In this document: positions 16,912 through 23,390 of the stretch, one piece after another
How positions within the stretch are numbered: the first letter of the stretch is position 1
Layout of the letters: the number at the start of each line of letters is the position of its first letter
Assembly: GCA_041547565.1 (NCBI GenBank)
Contig: JBFEUI010000019.1
Span: 1-33,193, forward strand
Length of the DNA stretch: 33,193 nucleotides
From: JBFEUI01 sp041547565
Lineage (GTDB): Bacteria > Pseudomonadota > Gammaproteobacteria > Thiohalomonadales > Thiohalomonadaceae
Direction: 5' to 3'
Made by a program: the position numbers and the translations under genes
Notes under the pieces: model-generated
The model's database searches: none
Told to the model about the DNA's origin: nothing
The model's input: the letters and a program-made list of their open reading frames with translations, nothing else

Positions 16912-17837
16912 TGCGCCACCTCCTTCCCGGCACACATCGGGAAGCCGAGGGCCTCGCGTGCGTCGTAGTAGGCCTGGGCCACGGCACGTGCCAGCTGGCG
17001 CACGCGCAGGATATAGCGCTGGCGTTCGGTGACCGAGATGGCATGGCGGGCATCGAGCAGGTTAAAGGTGTGCGAGGCCTTGAGTACCATCTCGTAGGCC
17101 GGAAGCGGCAGGCCCAGTTTGATCAATTTGTTGCTCTCCTTCTCGTAGTGGTCGAAGTGCGAGAACAGCGCATCGACATCGGCATGTTCGAAGTTGTAGG
17201 CGGACTGTTCGACCTCGTTCTGGTGAAACACATCACCGTAGGTGACCGTGCCCTGCGGGCCGTGGGTCCAGACCAGGTCGAACACGCTCTCCACGCCCTG
17301 CAGGTACATGGCGATGCGCTCCAGACCGTAGGTGATCTCACCGGTGACCGGCGCACAATCGAGACCGCCGACCTGCTGGAAGTAGGTAAACTGGGTCACC
17401 TCCATGCCGTTGAGCCAGACCTCCCAGCCCAGACCCCAGGCACCCAGAGTGGGCGACTCCCAGTTATCCTCGACAAAACGGATGTCATGCACCAGCGGGT
17501 CAACGCCGAGCATCTTCATCGAGCCGAGATAGAGCTCCTGGATCTCCAGCGGCGAGGGCTTCATCACCACCTGGAACTGGTAGTAGTGCTGCAGGCGGTT
17601 GGGGTTTTCACCGTAACGGCCGTCGGTGGGGCGGCGTGAAGGCTGTACGTAGGCGGCGTTCCAGGGCTCGGGGCCGATGGAGCGCAGGAAGGTGGCGGGG
17701 TGAAAGGTGCCCGCCCCCATTTCCATGTCATAGGGCTGCAAAATCACGCAGCCCTGCTTGGCCCAGTATTCCTGCAGGGCCAGTACCATGCCCTGGAAGG
17801 TTGAAACGTCCCGTTTTGCAGTGCTCTTGTTGCTCAA
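16908..17837 (-). CDS. glyQ: Glycyl-tRNA synthetase alpha subunit
   Basis: GlyQ is the catalytic class II core that forms glycyl-adenylate and charges tRNA-Gly with GlyS. The 309-residue protein shows the expected FQGMVLALQEYWAKQGCVILQPYD start, the EVGAGTFHP-like segment here as MEMGAGTFHPATF, and the RPTDGRYGENPNR stretch. It overlaps glyS by four bases, so translational coupling is expected. Upstream on the minus strand a TATAAT (17877-17882) lies about 40 bases before the ATG and is the likely -10 of the operon promoter; the -35 is poor. The gene diverges from the PP-loop gene. Confidence 0.97.
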   Translation of the reverse strand: MSNKSTAKRDVSTFQGMVLALQEYWAKQGCVILQPYDMEMGAGTFHPATFLRSIGPEPWNAAYVQPSRRPTDGRYGENPNRLQHYYQFQVVMKPSPLEIQELYLGSMKMLGVDPLVHDIRFVEDNWESPTLGAWGLGWEVWLNGMEVTQFTYFQQVGGLDCAPVTGEITYGLERIAMYLQGVESVFDLVWTHGPQGTVTYGDVFHQNEVEQSAYNFEHADVDALFSHFDHYEKESNKLIKLGLPLPAYEMVLKASHTFNLLDARHAISVTERQRYILRVRQLARAVAQAYYDAREALGFPMCAGKEVAQ

Positions 17838-17964
17838 GGGTCTGACCTTTGGATAGTCCAGTGTGTAAAACCGGCCATTATACTTGGAGTGATGGTGGGA
17901 TCACAGGGCAGACCAAATCGGTTACAATAGGCGCATTCACCAAGGCTTTCCTGAAGATTTTTCC

Positions 17965-19008
17965 ATGCAAGCAAAACGAAAGGCAGTCGCCCTTATTTCC
18001 GGCGGGCTCGATTCGCTGCTGGCCGCCCGGGTTATGCAGGAACAGGGCATCCACGTCGAGGGGATCAACTTCTTTACCGGTTTCTGCGTCGAGGGCCACA
18101 CCCACGCCATCCGCAAGAAGGACAAGGCGAAGCCCAAGCGAAACAACGCCCTCTGGTCGGCCGAGCAGTTGGGCATCAAGCTGCACATCGTCGATATCGT
18201 CGAGGAGTACAAGGAGGTACTGCTCAACCCGAAGCACGGCTACGGGGCCAATATGAATCCCTGCCTTGACTGCAAGATCTTCATGGTGCACAAGGCGCTG
18301 GAGTGGATGGAGCAGCACGGCTTCGATTTCATTATCACAGGCGAGGTAATTGGCCAGCGGCCGATGTCGCAGCGGGCCGACACCATGCCGGTGGTGGCCA
18401 ACGAATCGGGCGCCGAGGATCGCCTGCTGCGCCCGCTATGCGCGAAAAACCTCCCCCCTACCCTGCCGGAGCGCGAGGGCTGGGTCGATCGGGAACAGTT
18501 GTATGATTTCTCCGGGCGTACCCGCAAGCCGCAGATGGCCCTGGCCAAACGGTTCGGTTTCGAGGACTATGCCTCACCTGCCGGCGGCTGCTGTTTTCTC
18601 ACCGACGAGGCCTACTCGCGCAAGCTGGTCGACCTGTGGCAGGGGCGCGGTTCCCGCGCATACGAGATGGACGATATCATGCTGCTCAAGGTGGGACGTC
18701 ACATCCGCCCCCGACCCAACTTCAAGCTTATCGTTGGCCGCGAGGAAGGCGAGAATAAATTTCTGGAAGGCTATCGCAAACAATTCATCCACATCTACAC
18801 CACCAGCCACCCGGGCCCGCTGGTGCTGGTCGATGGTGATGTAAACGATGATGACCTTGAGCTGGCGGCCCGTATTACCGCCCGTTATGGCAAGGGGCGT
18901 AGTGCAGAGATAGTGACCGCGGAGATTACCTTTCCAAATGGAGATAAACGGGTACTGGAGGTGGCACCGATGCCGCCGGGCGAGATCAAAGAGGAGTGGA
19001 TGGTGTAA
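17965..19008 (+). CDS. PP-loop ATPase, ThiI/MnmA-like putative tRNA thiolation enzyme with NFACT-R-like tail
   Basis: The 347-residue protein begins with a PP-loop (SGGLDS, residues 12-17), which adenylates substrates in tRNA-thiolating enzymes such as ThiI, MnmA and TtcA. Cysteines at C100 and C103 (NPCLDCK) and C209, C210 (GGCCFLTD) could bind an iron-sulfur cluster or carry sulfur. The last 100 residues (IRPRPNFKLIVGREEGENKFLEGY..., then AARITARYGKGRS) resemble from memory the NFACT-R type RNA-binding domain found behind ThiI-like PP-loops. There is no THUMP domain, so it is not canonical ThiI. A TusA-like carrier follows downstream, suggesting a sulfur relay. A TACAAT upstream (about 17922) may be its -10. 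The modified base and RNA are unknown. Confidence 0.75.
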   Translation: MQAKRKAVALISGGLDSLLAARVMQEQGIHVEGINFFTGFCVEGHTHAIRKKDKAKPKRNNALWSAEQLGIKLHIVDIVEEYKEVLLNPKHGYGANMNPCLDCKIFMVHKALEWMEQHGFDFIITGEVIGQRPMSQRADTMPVVANESGAEDRLLRPLCAKNLPPTLPEREGWVDREQLYDFSGRTRKPQMALAKRFGFEDYASPAGGCCFLTDEAYSRKLVDLWQGRGSRAYEMDDIMLLKVGRHIRPRPNFKLIVGREEGENKFLEGYRKQFIHIYTTSHPGPLVLVDGDVNDDDLELAARITARYGKGRSAEIVTAEITFPNGDKRVLEVAPMPPGEIKEEWMV

Positions 19009-19085
19009 GACGTAAAACGTGAGACGTGAAACGAAATTCGTTGAAAAGTGGTACAGGCAAACGCGTTTCACCTTTCACGCTTCAC
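19005..19085. repeat. Inverted heptamer array between the PP-loop gene and tusA
   Basis: Four 7-base units of the type GTRARAC (19005-19032) run directly from the stop codon of the PP-loop gene. After 32 bases come three units in the opposite sense, GTTTCAC, CTTTCAC, GCTTCAC (19065-19085). GTGAAAC at 19026 can pair perfectly with GTTTCAC at 19065, so the RNA can fold into a hairpin. The spacer contains GAAAAGTGGTACAGG, which has a close counterpart in the repeat region after glnA. Confidence 0.7.
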
Positions 19086-19149
19086 GGCAACAATCCTGTT
19101 TCATTTAGCGGGGAAACCTTTTCCCTTGAACCCTGACATAGTATTAATT

Positions 19150-19377
19150 ATGAACTACCAACTCGATGCCCGCCGCCTGCTTTGCCCCATGCCGGTGATT
19201 CGCACTCAGGACCGTATCGCCGAGCTTGCGCCCGGTGATATGCTGGAGGTGATCTGCACCGATCCGGGGGCGCTCAACGACATTCCCGCCTGGTGCCGCA
19301 TCAACGGCCACCGGGTGGTGGAAACCGGGGAGCGGGACGATGAGGTTTATGTCATCGTGGAGGTTGGCGAACCGTAG
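19150..19377 (+). CDS. TusA-family sulfur carrier protein
   Basis: The 75-residue protein has the TusA fold signature LLCPMPVIR, with the persulfide-carrying cysteine at C12 in a CPxP motif. TusA-like proteins pass sulfane sulfur to tRNA thiolation, molybdenum cofactor synthesis or dissimilatory sulfur oxidation. The start at 19150 (MNYQLDARRLLCPMP) is chosen because the longer frame to 19048 would translate the upstream repeat element. A second cysteine (C38-like, ICTDPGALNDIP) and C48 (WCRIN) are present. The neighbour upstream is a PP-loop ATPase, suggesting that this carrier supplies it with sulfur. The specific paralogue cannot be assigned. Confidence 0.88.
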   Translation: MNYQLDARRLLCPMPVIRTQDRIAELAPGDMLEVICTDPGALNDIPAWCRINGHRVVETGERDDEVYVIVEVGEP

Positions 19378-19465
19378 GACCTGGCCCTCATGTCCTCCTT
19401 TGCATGTTTGTGCGGAATGAACGATGCTTGCCACTCGAATTCACAACAATAACAGAAGCTAAATC

Positions 19466-20626
19466 ATGGGCGGACACCATCACCACCACCACCCGGTCGA
19501 TATATCGCCTGCCGATGCCCGCTACCAGGCGATACGCCGTGTCACCCTGATCGGCTCGGCACTCGACCTGTCCCTGGCGCTACTTAAGATTATCTTCGGC
19601 TTTGTCGCCCAGTCCCAGGCGCTGCTTGCCGATGGTGTGCACTCACTTTCCGATCTGGCGACCGATTTCATGGTGCTGTTTGCCGCCAAGCATGGCAGCC
19701 GCGAGGCGGATGAAACCCACCCCTATGGCCATGGCCGGATCGAAACCCTTGCCACCGTCATCCTGGGTATCGCGTTGATCATTGTGGCCGTCGGGATCGC
19801 CTGGGACGCGCTCAATCGCATGTTCCATCCGGAAAAGCTGTTGCAGCCGGGTGCCTGGGCCATAGTGATCGCCGGCCTGTCGGTGGTCTCCAAGGAGTGG
19901 ATCTACCACTACACCATGCGTGTGGCGAGAAAGCTGAAATCCGATATGCTCAAGGCCAACGCCTGGCACAGCCGTTCCGATGCCATCTCCTCGATCGTGG
20001 TCATGGCGGGTGTCGCAGGCACCATGGCCGGCCTGCCCTACCTGGATGCGGTGGCGGCGATCGGTGTGGCGGTTATGATTGCCAAGATTGGCTGGGACAT
20101 GTCGCACCAGAGCGTCAACGAGCTGGTGGACACGGCGCTGGACCCCGAGCAGGTCGAGGCGATACGCCGTTCCATTCTGGAGGTCGACGGGGTGAGGGAG
20201 ATGCACATGCTGCGCACCCGGCGCATGGGTGGCGAGGCGCTGGTCGACGTACATATCCTGGTGGAGCCGCGCCTGAGCGTGTCCGAGGGCCACTACATCA
20301 GCGAGTCGGTGCGCCAGCATCTGATTCGCCAGATCGATGAGGTACAGGATGTGCTGGTGCACATCGATCCGGAGGACGATTCGGAAATGGCACTGAGCAT
20401 GAGCCTGCCACCGCGCCATGTGGTCAGGCAGCAGTTGATGCAGCAGTGGCAGGAGAATCCGGCGAAGGATGAGATCCAGCGGCTGGTGCTACACTATCTC
20501 GATGGCAAGGTGCATGTGGAGGTGTTCCTGCCGGTGGCGCTGGCCGGCGGTGGGGCCGTGCAGGAGCTGAAGGCGTCGGTGGACAGCCTCTCTGACATCG
20601 ATTCGATCGAGGTGTGTTATCTGTAA
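19466..20626 (+). CDS. Cation diffusion facilitator (zinc-type) metal exporter
   Basis: This 386-residue inner-membrane protein is a CDF antiporter, exchanging a divalent cation for protons. About six transmembrane segments lie in the first 215 residues. The transport-site motifs are HxxxD in TM2 (H59-D63, GVHSLSD) and HxxxD in TM5 (H168-D172, HSRSD). HxxxD in both helices is the pattern of zinc-preferring members, whereas iron- or zinc-type YiiP has aspartate in the first. The cytoplasmic ferredoxin-like domain follows (about 216-300), then an extra region of about 80 residues absent from the shortest members. The N-terminus carries a natural run of six histidines (residues 4-9). Its stop codon abuts the first NtrC site of glnA. 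Confidence 0.9.
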   Translation: MGGHHHHHHPVDISPADARYQAIRRVTLIGSALDLSLALLKIIFGFVAQSQALLADGVHSLSDLATDFMVLFAAKHGSREADETHPYGHGRIETLATVILGIALIIVAVGIAWDALNRMFHPEKLLQPGAWAIVIAGLSVVSKEWIYHYTMRVARKLKSDMLKANAWHSRSDAISSIVVMAGVAGTMAGLPYLDAVAAIGVAVMIAKIGWDMSHQSVNELVDTALDPEQVEAIRRSILEVDGVREMHMLRTRRMGGEALVDVHILVEPRLSVSEGHYISESVRQHLIRQIDEVQDVLVHIDPEDDSEMALSMSLPPRHVVRQQLMQQWQENPAKDEIQRLVLHYLDGKVHVEVFLPVALAGGGAVQELKASVDSLSDIDSIEVCYL

Positions 20627-20643
20627 CGCACCATATTTGTGCG
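20627..20643. promoter_or_regulatory. NtrC-binding site 1 upstream of glnA
   Basis: CGCACCA-TAT-TTGTGCG matches the NtrC dyad TGCACCA-N3-TGGTGCA with symmetric end changes and one central change. Its centre lies 30 bases from that of site 2, about three helical turns, allowing cooperative binding of two dimers. It begins directly after the CDF stop codon. Confidence 0.8.
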
Positions 20644-20656
20644 TTTAATGGTTTGT

Positions 20657-20673
20657 TGCACCATATTGGTGCA
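20657..20673. promoter_or_regulatory. NtrC-binding site 2 upstream of glnA (perfect dyad)
   Basis: TGCACCA-TAT-TGGTGCA is a perfect 7+3+7 NtrC palindrome. With a start site predicted near 20774, sites 1 and 2 lie at about -139 and -109, the same places as the strong NtrC sites of the enteric glnAp2 enhancer. Confidence 0.9.
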
Positions 20674-20747
20674 TATCGGTGCTGATATAAAACCGGTAAC
20701 TTATGGATTTCGCTGTTAGTTCAATGTGTTAACACTGACTGAAGGTG

Positions 20748-20763
20748 TGGCACAGTTTGTGCT
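20748..20763 (+). promoter_or_regulatory. Sigma-54 promoter of glnA
   Basis: TGGCACAGTTTGTGCT has the invariant GG (20749-20750) and GC (20761-20762) ten bases apart, with a perfect TGGCAC -24 element. The -12 element reads GTGC instead of TTGC. The predicted start near 20774 leaves a leader of about 67 bases. Activation by phosphorylated NtrC from the two upstream sites is expected under nitrogen limitation. Confidence 0.88.
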
Positions 20764-20840
20764 CTTTGATGGGGCACAGAGGATTATTGTTTATTTACCA
20801 ACAGTTTTGTTACTGACATTTTAAAGATTCGGAGAAACCA

Positions 20841-22250
20841 ATGTCTGCTGAAAATGCAATGAAGTTGATTAAAGATTCGGGCGCGAAGTTTGTCGACCTG
20901 CGCTTCACCGATACCCACGGTAAAGAGCAGCACGTCACGCTGCCTATCACTCAAATCGATGAGGATAGCTTCGAAGAGGGCAAGATGTTCGACGGCTCTT
21001 CCATCCAGGGCTGGAAAGGCATCAACGAGTCCGACATGATCCTGATGCCCGATGCCACCACGGCGGTACTGGATCCCTTCTCCGACGAGCCGATGGTCAA
21101 CATCACCTGCGATATCGTCGAGCCCTCCACTATGCAGGGTTATGAGCGCGACCCGCGTTCCGCGGCCAAGCGTGCCGAGGAGTACCTCAAGTCCACCGGT
21201 ATCGGCGATACCGCCCTGTTCGGCCCCGAGCCCGAGTTCTTTATCCTGGATGACGTGCGCTGGGGTGCCGACATGAGCGGTTCGTTTGTCAAGATCGACT
21301 CCGAAGAGGCCGACTGGAACTCCGAGCGTGCCTACACCGACGGCAACATGGGTCACCGTCCCGGCGTCAAGGGCGGTTACTTCCCGGTTCCCCCGGTCGA
21401 CTCCCTGCACGACATCCGTGCCGCCATGTGTCTGGCGATGGAAGAGATGGGCCTGGAAGTTGAAGTCCACCACCACGAGGTGGCCACCGCTGGTCAGTGC
21501 GAGATCGGTACTGGTGCCAACACCCTGGTGAACAAGGCCTACGAGGTACAGGTGCTCAAGTACTGCGTACACAACGTGGCCCACAGCTACGGCAAGACCG
21601 CCACCTTCATGCCCAAGCCGCTGGTGGGTGACAACGGTTCCGGCATGCACGTGCATATGTCCATCTCCAAGGACGGCCAGAACCTGTTTGCCGGCAATGA
21701 GTATGGCGGCCTGTCTGAAATGGCCCTCTACTATATCGGCGGTATCATCAAGCACGCCCGTGCCCTGAATGCCTTTGCCAACAGCTCCACCAACTCCTAC
21801 AAGCGTCTGGTGCCCGGCTTCGAGGCCCCGGTTATGCTGGCCTACTCCGCCCGTAACCGTTCCGCCTCTATCCGTATCCCCTACGTCACCAATCCGAAGG
21901 CACGCCGCATCGAGGTGCGTTTCGGTGATCCGACTGCTAACCCGTACCTGATGTTCTCCGCCTTCCTGATGGCAGGCCTGGACGGTATCCAGAACAAGAT
22001 CCACCCCGGTGAGGCGATGGACAAGGACCTGTATGACCTGCCGGCCGAGGAAGCCAAGGCCATTCCGACTGTCTGCCACAGCTTCGACCAGGCGCTGGAA
22101 GCACTGGATGCAGACCGTGAGTTCCTGACCCAGGGCGGCGTCTTTACCGACGACATGATCGATGCCTTCATCAACCTGAAGATGGAAGAGGTCACCCGCC
22201 TGCGCATGACCACTCACCCGGTCGAGTTCGATATGTACTACTCCTGCTGA
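20841..22250 (+). CDS. glnA: Glutamine synthetase type I
   Basis: GlnA makes glutamine from glutamate, ammonia and ATP and is the main ammonium assimilation enzyme. The 469-residue protein is a typical GSI-beta: FDGSSIQGW near residue 52, the GPEPEFFI metal segment, the HHHEVATAGQCEIG block, NGSGMHVHMS, and the substrate loop KRLVPGFEAPV. The adenylylation site DLYDLP has its tyrosine at 398, so control by GlnE adenylyltransferase is expected. The ATG at 20841 is preceded by CGGAGA. The gene has a dedicated NtrC/sigma-54 control region upstream and a strong intrinsic terminator downstream, so it is probably monocistronic despite lying beside ntrBC. Confidence 0.98.
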   Translation: MSAENAMKLIKDSGAKFVDLRFTDTHGKEQHVTLPITQIDEDSFEEGKMFDGSSIQGWKGINESDMILMPDATTAVLDPFSDEPMVNITCDIVEPSTMQGYERDPRSAAKRAEEYLKSTGIGDTALFGPEPEFFILDDVRWGADMSGSFVKIDSEEADWNSERAYTDGNMGHRPGVKGGYFPVPPVDSLHDIRAAMCLAMEEMGLEVEVHHHEVATAGQCEIGTGANTLVNKAYEVQVLKYCVHNVAHSYGKTATFMPKPLVGDNGSGMHVHMSISKDGQNLFAGNEYGGLSEMALYYIGGIIKHARALNAFANSSTNSYKRLVPGFEAPVMLAYSARNRSASIRIPYVTNPKARRIEVRFGDPTANPYLMFSAFLMAGLDGIQNKIHPGEAMDKDLYDLPAEEAKAIPTVCHSFDQALEALDADREFLTQGGVFTDDMIDAFINLKMEEVTRLRMTTHPVEFDMYYSC

Positions 22251-22272
22251 TCAGGACGGTACTGCAGAAAAG

Positions 22273-22303
22273 AAAACGCCCCCGCTTTGTCGGGGGCGTT
22301 TTT
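22273..22303 (+). terminator. Intrinsic terminator of glnA
   Basis: AAAACGCCCCCG and CGGGGGCGTTTT arms enclose the loop CTTTGT, followed by further T-rich sequence (GTTTGT). It lies 22 bases after the glnA stop. The A/T-rich outer arms make it potentially bidirectional. Confidence 0.95.
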
Positions 22304-22307
22304 GTTT

Positions 22308-22526
22308 GTGAAGAGTGAAAAGTGAAAAGTGAAAAGTGAAGAGTACAGGGTACCCCATGGGCTCCATGGCAAAACGGAATGGCGGGCACGGCCCGCCCTA
22401 TGTTTCTGTAGGTTGATAGGTAAATGGGTGAATAGAAAGATACAATGGTGGCCACTTACCCACTTACCCACTTACCCACTTACCCACTCACCCACTTCTA
22501 TAAATCCTTCACCCTTCACCCTTCAC
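22308..22526. repeat. Repeat-rich intergenic region between glnA and the DUF4124 gene
   Basis: Four elements are packed here. Five heptamers of GTGAARA run from 22308 to 22342. A hairpin GGCGGGC-ACG-GCCCGCC lies at 22381-22397. Five octamers CACTYACC run from 22453 to 22492. Three heptamers CCTTCAC, the inverse sense of the first array, run from 22506 to 22526. The first array is followed by GTACAGG, as in the element before tusA. No gene is seen. The last array ends 16 bases before the DUF4124 start codon, so the leader of that gene is largely repeat. Confidence 0.85.
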
Positions 22527-22542
22527 AGGCTATGATGGGGGT

Positions 22543-23070
22543 ATGAAAATATCCGCACTGTTTATGTTGTTGGCATTGATAAGCGGCCCCGCCTGCGCCG
22601 AGGAGTTGTACAAGATCGTCCACCCGGATGGCTCGATCGAGTTCACCGACGACCCGAATAAGCCGGGTGCCGAACCGATTACCGTGCAGAAGCTGCCGAC
22701 CTATAAACAGCGGCCTGTGACGACACCGCCGGCGGTTGAGCCAAAGCAGGCGGTGAAGGAGAAGACGGTAAGCTACACACGCCTGGAGATCGCCTCGCCC
22801 GCGCAGGATGAAACGGTCTTTTTCAATGAAAACGGGATGTCTATATCGATTGGCATCGAACCTGATCTGGCTGAGGGTCATGTCATTGAACTCGTAGTCG
22901 ATGGCAGCGTCGTTGCCTCCGGGCAACAAAAAAGCTTTACAGTAAAAGACATCTACCGTGGTACGCACACCGTTAGTGCCAGGGTAGTCGACAAGCAGGG
23001 CAGCACTGTCAAAACAGCCTCAACCGTTACGTTCTATATGCGGCAGCACAGCATTATCAAACCAAAATAA
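22543..23070 (+). CDS. Secreted DUF4124 domain protein
   Basis: The 175-residue product has a clear signal peptide (MKISALFMLLALISGPACA, cleavage before EELY). The mature start YKIVHPDGSIEFTDDP is the DUF4124 motif, a short beta-rich segment found in many periplasmic proteobacterial proteins of unknown function. A Pro/Lys-rich linker (about 50-75) leads to a beta-sandwich-like C-terminal half (about 85-165: VIELVVDGSVVASG..., GTHTVSARVVDKQG). I recall DUF4124 genes next to glnA and ntrB in other gammaproteobacteria, but no function is established and I do not assign one. A role at the periplasm is all that follows from the sequence. Confidence 0.85.
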   Translation: MKISALFMLLALISGPACAEELYKIVHPDGSIEFTDDPNKPGAEPITVQKLPTYKQRPVTTPPAVEPKQAVKEKTVSYTRLEIASPAQDETVFFNENGMSISIGIEPDLAEGHVIELVVDGSVVASGQQKSFTVKDIYRGTHTVSARVVDKQGSTVKTASTVTFYMRQHSIIKPK

Positions 23071-23390
23071 CGCCCTCAAACAATCATGCACCAAATTGGT
23101 GCATGATTTTCCCTTATCCACTACTATCATCATTAACGACCGCTCGCGGGTGTTGGCCCAGGGGCTGACGGGCCATTATGTGCAATCCCGTTGATGGCTG
23201 TCGTATGCGTGAATGGCGACAACCGTAGATTATCGTATCTTTTTGATATTTAGTGATTAATTTAGTGTTTGCAGAATATCGTCGGGCTGGCGCAAGGCTG
23301 GCTGAGGTATGAAGTTACCAACCACGACCGTTTGCTGTTTCAGCATTTTGAATCAGTTTGTTTTGGTCTATGTTTTGCTTAGAAATAATT
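23071..23390. other. 320-base control region between the DUF4124 gene and ntrB
   Basis: No credible gene lies here. It holds a perfect NtrC dyad near its left end, then GC-rich and AT-rich sequence, and a weak sigma-54-like match at 23288-23303 (TGGCGCAAGGCTGGCT, with GG and GC ten bases apart but one mismatch in each element). The AT-rich block 23228-23280 could hold a sigma-70 promoter, but no pair of hexamers stands out. Confidence 0.6.
23087..23103. promoter_or_regulatory. NtrC-binding site upstream of ntrB (extended perfect dyad)
   Basis: TGCACCA-AAT-TGGTGCA is a perfect NtrC palindrome. The symmetry extends outward to about twelve bases per arm (AATCATGCACCA / TGGTGCATGATT) and TTTCCC follows, so the RNA could also form a terminator-like hairpin after the DUF4124 gene. 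The exact NtrC match makes a DNA operator the better reading; both are possible. Confidence 0.8.

Noticed and set aside
20784..22217. 477-residue open frame opposite glnA
   Set aside because: Antisense shadow of glutamine synthetase; the valine/glycine/histidine-rich translation has no motif, and the sigma-54 control region and terminator both belong to the plus strand.
22453..22492. CRISPR array
   Set aside because: Units are 8 bases and strictly tandem, with no spacers and no cas genes nearby.
23148..23171. TTGGCCCAGGGGCTGAC as a sigma-54 promoter before ntrB
   Set aside because: The GG-N10-GC spacing fails; the -12 GC is replaced by GA.
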